Source of the DNA: an uncultured beta proteobacterium
Lineage (GTDB): Bacteria > Pseudomonadota > Gammaproteobacteria > Burkholderiales > Rhodocyclaceae
Reading direction: 5' to 3'
Length of the DNA stretch: 9,560 nucleotides
Assembly: GCA_903917505.1 (NCBI GenBank)
Contig: CAIXAY010000220.1
Location: 1-9,560 of the forward strand
Shown here: piece after piece, positions 6,391 to 9,560 of the stretch
How the letters are laid out: every line of letters starts with the position of its first letter
How positions within the stretch are numbered: the first letter of the stretch is position 1
Position numbers and translations under genes: made by a program
The notes under the pieces: model-generated
Seen by the model: the letters and a program-made list of their open reading frames with translations, nothing else
Told to the model about the DNA's origin: nothing
Database searches by the model: none

Positions 6391-7158
6391 TCAGAAGCGC
6401 TTGAGCATCAAGCCGCCATCGACCCGCACTTCCTGGGCGACGGTGTACGGCAGCAGGCCGGCGGCCATCGTGCGCACCACGCGCGCCACGTCCTCCGGCA
6501 TGCCCCAGCGCGGCTCGACGGTTAGCCCTTCCGCAATCAGCCGGTCGTACTTCGCTTTGGCCGGCGAGGTCATCTCGGTCATGATCACGCCGGGCTGCAC
6601 TTCGAAAACGGCGATGCCATGTTGCGCGAGGCGCAGCGCGAAGAGCTTGCAGGCCATCGACAGCGAGGTCTTCGCCATGCAGTACTCGCCGCGCTCGACG
6701 CTGACCGCGACCGCATTCGACGAACTGATGAAGACGATGCTGCGATAATTGCCGGCGGCGGCTGGCGTGCCGGCCATGTGCCTGGCGACGGCCTGGGTGA
6801 AGAAGAAAGTGCCGCGCGTATTGACGTTGAAACAGCGGTCATAGCTCTCGACGCTGACCTCGAGCAGATCGCCGCGCTTCAGCACCGATACGCCGGCATT
6901 GTTGACCAGGCAATCGATGGCGCCGAAGTCGGCGGTCACGCGGTCGATGACGGCAGCATGCGCCTCGATCTTGCCGAGGTCGAGTTCGTACGCCGCGAAA
7001 CGCCGCCCCAGCGCGCCGACCTGCTCGCGCAGTTCGGCCATGCGTTCAGGATCGGTCAGCGCCACCGCGGCGATGTCGAAGCCCTCCTCGGCGAGCGCCA
7101 CGGCGGTGGCGAAGCCGATGCCGCGCGAAGCGCCGGTGATCAGGCAGGTTTTCTTCAT
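6391..7158 (-). CDS. SDR-family oxidoreductase (FabG-like 3-oxoacyl reductase/dehydrogenase)
   Basis: This 255-residue protein is a classical short-chain dehydrogenase. It shows the cofactor motif TGASRGIG (8-15), D60 in ELDL, NNAG (86-89), the active-site serine in SSS (145-147), Y159 and K163 (YCMAK), and PGVIMTEM after the active site. The C-terminus, VRVDGGLMLKRF, is typical of FabG-like enzymes. No acidic residue ends the second strand, so NADP(H) is possible. The ATG at 7158 was chosen because the Rossmann strand starts there and GAGGAC lies about seven bases upstream; longer in-frame starts overlap the upstream gene and add non-conserved sequence. It lies 25 bp after a MaoC-like hydratase and 9 bp before the regulator. 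In this setting it may oxidise or reduce the (R)-3-hydroxyacyl-CoA that MaoC enzymes make. The substrate is not certain, since this family is broad. Confidence 0.92.
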   Translation of the reverse strand: MKKTCLITGASRGIGFATAVALAEEGFDIAAVALTDPERMAELREQVGALGRRFAAYELDLGKIEAHAAVIDRVTADFGAIDCLVNNAGVSVLKRGDLLEVSVESYDRCFNVNTRGTFFFTQAVARHMAGTPAAAGNYRSIVFISSSNAVAVSVERGEYCMAKTSLSMACKLFALRLAQHGIAVFEVQPGVIMTEMTSPAKAKYDRLIAEGLTVEPRWGMPEDVARVVRTMAAGLLPYTVAQEVRVDGGLMLKRF

Positions 7159-7183
7159 GTGCTTGTCCTCGATTGGCGCGCGC

Positions 7184-7627
7184 CTAGCTTCTCGCAACCC
7201 AGGCGAGCGTGTGCGTGGCAACGAGGCAGGTCTCGCCCTGCCCGTTACGCACCTCGATGCTGGCCCGGGTGCGGCCGGCCACATCGTCCACGCTCTCGAT
7301 CGTGTAGCGCGCGGTCAGGGTGTCGCCGGCGAAGACCGGGCGCGTGAAGCGGATGCGGTCGTATCCCGCCGATACCGGCGTGCCGCCCGCACCACGCTCG
7401 ACCGAGCGCTTCGACATCATCGCCGAGGTTGCCGAGGGCAGCCCCATCACCAGCGCGCCATGCGCGATGATGCGTCCGAAAGCCGTGCCGCGCGCGTATT
7501 CCGCGTCGGTGTGTACGGGATCGTTGTCGCCGCTGATTGCGGCAAAGGTGGCGATATCCTCGGCGGAAAGGGTCTTGGTGAATTCGACGGATTCGCCGAC
7601 CGACAGACAGGTCGGACCGCCGCTCAC
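7184..7627 (-). CDS. MaoC-like (R)-specific enoyl-CoA hydratase (first copy)
   Basis: This 147-residue single-hotdog protein carries a near-canonical hydratase-2 motif, FAAISGDNDPVHTDAEYA (28-45), with D34 and H39 as the expected catalytic pair and AHGALVMGL after it. This resembles PhaJ-type hydratases, which convert trans-2-enoyl-CoA to (R)-3-hydroxyacyl-CoA. The start is GTG at 7627: no in-frame ATG lies between the promoter and the conserved region, and a GAGG sits seven bases upstream. The GTG overlaps the TGA of a 21-codon leader ORF as GTGA, so it is probably translated by coupling. It is the first large gene after the palindrome-bearing promoter and is followed at 25 bp by the SDR gene, a natural partner for (R)-hydroxyacyl-CoA. 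Confidence 0.9.
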   Translation of the reverse strand: MSGGPTCLSVGESVEFTKTLSAEDIATFAAISGDNDPVHTDAEYARGTAFGRIIAHGALVMGLPSATSAMMSKRSVERGAGGTPVSAGYDRIRFTRPVFAGDTLTARYTIESVDDVAGRTRASIEVRNGQGETCLVATHTLAWVARS

Positions 7628-7689
7628 CGCGACACCTCGCAGCGATCGGTCCGGGCCAGGGCAATTTGCTTCGCAGCGTGGATTTTCAT
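7624..7689 (-). CDS. 21-codon leader ORF, coupled to the maoC-like gene
   Basis: An ATG at 7689 has AGGA about six bases upstream (7696-7699) and opens a 21-residue frame beginning MKIHAAKQIALART and ending CEVSR. Its TGA (7624-7626) overlaps the GTG start of the MaoC-like gene in a GTGA. It sits roughly 18 bases after the predicted transcription start, so it would be the first ORF translated. The peptide is basic at the front and matches nothing I recognise. There is no run of one amino acid or obvious attenuator hairpin, so simple translational coupling is the most likely role. Alternatively, a single-base error near 7624-7630 could hide a longer MaoC N-terminus. Confidence 0.5.
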   Translation of the reverse strand: MKIHAAKQIALARTDRCEVSR

Positions 7690-7713
7690 GGTTTTTCCTG
7701 TTTGGGAAGCTGC

Positions 7714-7742
7714 ATATTGAACCGGTTCAATTGTTATGTCAA
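7714..7742 (-). promoter_or_regulatory. Sigma70-like promoter of the acyl-CoA operon
   Basis: On the - strand a perfect -35 TTGACA (7737-7742) is followed after 17 bases by CAATAT (7714-7719), a 3-of-6 match to the -10 consensus. The predicted start is near 7707, giving a leader of about 18 bases to the small ORF. The spacer and -10 are occupied by a perfect palindrome, so a bound repressor would block RNA polymerase directly. This is the only good promoter found between the MBL hydrolase gene and etfB, so it probably drives the whole maoC-SDR-lacI-maoC-acd-etfBA run. Confidence 0.7.
7716..7731. promoter_or_regulatory. LacI-type operator palindrome in the promoter spacer
   Basis: ATTGAACCGGTTCAAT is a perfect 16-bp palindrome with a central CG. 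This is the form of LacI-family operators, whose hinge leucine opens the central CpG step. It lies between the -35 and -10 and overlaps the -10. The LacI-family regulator at 5338-6381, encoded by the third large gene downstream in the same operon, is the obvious binder. No second copy of this palindrome was found elsewhere in the window. Confidence 0.75.
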
Positions 7743-7779
7743 TACGCCGCTTCGCCGCCGCTGCGATGCCGGAAACTGC

Positions 7780-8817
7780 TCAATGCCTGGCCGCGAAATG
7801 CGTTACGCCGGCGTCGATATAGCGATGCAGCACACCCCGATTGACCAGATAATTGAGATGCGCGAGCGCCTCGCCCATGGCGAACATGATCTGATGGCCG
7901 TCGAGGCCGGGCGGGAAGAGATGCGGCAACAGCGCGCCGGCGGTGACCGGGCCGCTTGCGACGACGGCGAGCAGCGTGTCGAGACGTTCCAGGTGATGTT
8001 CCTTGAGTTCGGCGATGCGCCCGTGAACGCCGCGGAAAGGCCGCCGGTGCGCGGGCAGCGCCAGGGTGTCGGGGCGCAGCACGGCGGCGAAACCGTCGAG
8101 GCTGTGCAGGAAGAGCTTGAGCGAATCGGCGGCAGGTTCGCTCGGCCAGACGCTGACGTTGGTGGTGATCTCGGGCAGCAACTGGTCGCCGGCGATGAGC
8201 ACGCCGATTTCGTCGCAGTACAGCGAGGCGTGTTCGGGCGAATGGCCCTGGCCGACGATGACCTGCCAGCGGCGGCCGCCGATCGAGATCTCGTCGCCGG
8301 CGAACAGCCGGTCGTAGGCCGGCGGCAGCTGCACGCCGCTGGCATAGGGGACCATGCCCGCGCGCAGCACCTGCTCCTGCTCGGCGGGGAGGCCGTTGGC
8401 GCGGTAGAAGAGGAAGCGCTGTTCGGCGTCAGCCTGGTTGTGCAGCGCGAATTGCGCGGTCAGCCATTCGCCCTGCGTCATCCACGGGCGCAGCTGCCAG
8501 CGTTCGCAGATCCACTCGGCATTGCCGACGTGGTCGGGATGGAAATGCGTGACGATCAGGCGGGTCACCGGCTTGCCGTTCAAGGTGTGTGCCCAGACTT
8601 CTTCCCACTGCGCGCGCACGTCGGCGCGCGCGTAGCCGCAATCGACGATGGTCCAGCCGTCGCCGTCTTCGAGCAGGTAGAGGTTGATCGCGCGCAGGCG
8701 GAAAGGCAGCGGCGTGCTCAGCCAATGGATGCCGGGCGCGACTTCGATGGTCGTGCCGGCGGCCGGATAGCCGGGAAAGGGGTAATCGATCATGTCCTTG
8801 GTTTCCATGTTGATCAT
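7780..8817 (-). CDS. Metallo-beta-lactamase-fold hydrolase
   Basis: This 345-residue protein is an MBL-fold hydrolase with a complete dizinc site: H91, H93, D95 and H96 in THFHPDH, then H192 (GQGHSPEH), D211 (AGDQLLP) and H257 (LPAHRRPF). After the metal domain a roughly 70-residue C-terminal helical stretch (HLERLDTLLAV through LVNRGVLHR) looks like the winged-helix tail of the LACTB2-like group. No signal peptide is visible, so it should be cytoplasmic. Such proteins hydrolyse thioesters, esters or nucleic acids, and the substrate here is unknown. ATG at 8817 overlaps the permease stop as ATGA, which supports coupling; METKD at 8808 is an alternative start. It lies upstream of the regulated promoter and so belongs to a different transcript from the acyl-CoA genes unless there is readthrough. 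Confidence 0.9.
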   Translation of the reverse strand: MINMETKDMIDYPFPGYPAAGTTIEVAPGIHWLSTPLPFRLRAINLYLLEDGDGWTIVDCGYARADVRAQWEEVWAHTLNGKPVTRLIVTHFHPDHVGNAEWICERWQLRPWMTQGEWLTAQFALHNQADAEQRFLFYRANGLPAEQEQVLRAGMVPYASGVQLPPAYDRLFAGDEISIGGRRWQVIVGQGHSPEHASLYCDEIGVLIAGDQLLPEITTNVSVWPSEPAADSLKLFLHSLDGFAAVLRPDTLALPAHRRPFRGVHGRIAELKEHHLERLDTLLAVVASGPVTAGALLPHLFPPGLDGHQIMFAMGEALAHLNYLVNRGVLHRYIDAGVTHFAARH

Positions 8818-9560
8818 TCGGCGCGCAGCGCTTCGACCGGGTCGAGTCGCGCCGCGCGCCGCGCGGGTAGCACGCCGGCCGCGAGGCCGATGGCGACGGC
8901 GACGATCTCGGCAAAGACGACGAAAGCCAGCGGCGTATGCACCGGCAGCGCCGGCAGCAGCAGGTGAATCAGTTGCGCCAGGGCGAAGCCGAGCGCCATC
9001 CCGACGAGCCCGCCGAGCGCCGAGAGCGCCACCGCTTCGCCGAGAAAGAGGCCGAGAATGGTGTTGCGCGGCGCACCGAGGGCGACCAGCAGGCCGATCT
9101 CGCTGGTCCGCTCGCTGACCGCGATGGTCATGATGGTGACGATGCCGACGCCGCCGACCAAGAGCGAAATGCTGCCGAGCGCGCCGACGGCGAGGGTCAG
9201 GATGTCGAGGATATTGGACAGCGTGCGCAGCATGTCTTCCTGCGTGGTGATCGTGAAATCCTCGCGGCCGTGGCGCGCTTTCAGCGTCGTGATGATTTCA
9301 TCGCTGATGCGCGCGACCGGCACGCCTTCCTCGTAAGTGAGGTCGATCTTCATCATGCCGTCGCGATTGTAGAGTTCGAGCGCGCGCGCCGCCGGGATGT
9401 AGGCGGCGTCGTCGAGGTCGATGCCGAGGAACTGCCCTTTCGCTTCGAGCACGCCGATGACGCGGAACTGCAGGTTGCCGACGGCGAGCCGCGCGCCGAG
9501 CGCATTCTCGACGCCGAACAGCTCGGCCTTGAGCTTGGCGCCGAGGACGACGAAGGCGCG
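8814..9560 (-). CDS. MacB-like ABC transporter permease (partial, N-terminus outside window)
   Basis: The frame runs open to the right edge, giving the C-terminal 248 residues. The visible N-terminal part is the end of a MacB-type periplasmic domain (VVLGAKLKAELFG, then LAVGNLQFRVIGVLEAKGQ and IDLDDAAYIP). It is followed by the FtsX-type membrane domain: hydrophobic segments at about 121-147, 167-203 and 209-231 of the fragment. SERTSEIGLLVALGA follows the first membrane segment, and PARRAARLDPVEALR is at the C-terminus, both hallmarks of MacB-family permeases. Such proteins work with a cognate ATPase and a membrane-fusion protein in efflux or lipoprotein-type mechanotransmission; those partners would lie outside the window. 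The cargo is unknown. It overlaps the MBL hydrolase gene by 4 bp, so the two are likely co-translated. Confidence 0.93.
   Translation of the reverse strand, partial: RAFVVLGAKLKAELFGVENALGARLAVGNLQFRVIGVLEAKGQFLGIDLDDAAYIPAARALELYNRDGMMKIDLTYEEGVPVARISDEIITTLKARHGREDFTITTQEDMLRTLSNILDILTLAVGALGSISLLVGGVGIVTIMTIAVSERTSEIGLLVALGAPRNTILGLFLGEAVALSALGGLVGMALGFALAQLIHLLLPALPVHTPLAFVVFAEIVAVAIGLAAGVLPARRAARLDPVEALRAE

Noticed and set aside
7666..8967. A 433-codon open frame on the + strand opposite the MBL hydrolase
   Set aside because: It is antisense to a protein with every metal ligand in place and crosses the operon promoter and the permease gene end; no ribosome site or family resemblance.

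Overview
The window is a GC-rich stretch with strong GC/GC3-type codon use, tight gene packing and a dRS3/REP-like palindromic repeat. These traits and the gene content suggest a proteobacterium, most likely a betaproteobacterium of the Rhodocyclales type. That placement is an inference, because no rRNA or phylogenetic marker is present. No intergenic stretch exceeds 300 bases; the longest are about 149 bp (1703-1851) and 119 bp (3546-3664).

Layout. Left edge (+ strand): the probable tail of an upstream gene (2-61) overlaps a crotonase-type enoyl-CoA hydratase (54-833). All other genes are on the - strand. Read in the direction of transcription from the right edge, they are: a MacB-like ABC transporter permease (8814-9560, cut by the window edge), which overlaps by 4 bp a metallo-beta-lactamase-fold hydrolase (7780-8817); then a 90-bp gap holding a sigma70-like promoter whose spacer contains a perfect 16-bp palindrome of LacI-family operator type; then a 21-codon leader ORF coupled (GTGA) to a MaoC-like hydratase (7184-7627), an SDR oxidoreductase (6391-7158), a LacI-family regulator (5338-6381), a second MaoC-like hydratase (4817-5263), an acyl-CoA dehydrogenase (3665-4795), a double-hairpin repeat, etfB (2790-3545), etfA (1852-2793), hairpins, a second promoter region with a 10-bp inverted repeat, and a 3-hydroxyacyl-CoA dehydrogenase (860-1702), which converges on the enoyl-CoA hydratase.

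How the genes work together. The acyl-CoA dehydrogenase oxidises an acyl-CoA and passes electrons to EtfAB. The enoyl-CoA can be hydrated by the crotonase or by either MaoC protein. The hydroxyacyl-CoA can be oxidised by the Hbd-type dehydrogenase or possibly by the SDR. The locus therefore encodes most of a beta-oxidation spiral, apparently with an S-type branch (crotonase plus Hbd) and an R-type branch (MaoC plus SDR). No thiolase or CoA ligase is inside the window, and the substrate cannot be read from the sequence.

The most notable point is regulatory. A LacI-family repressor, a family usually tied to sugars, is embedded in an acyl-CoA operon with no sugar genes, and a matching palindrome with central CG lies between the -35 and -10 of the operon's promoter. 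This suggests an autoregulated acyl-CoA (or related) sensing circuit.
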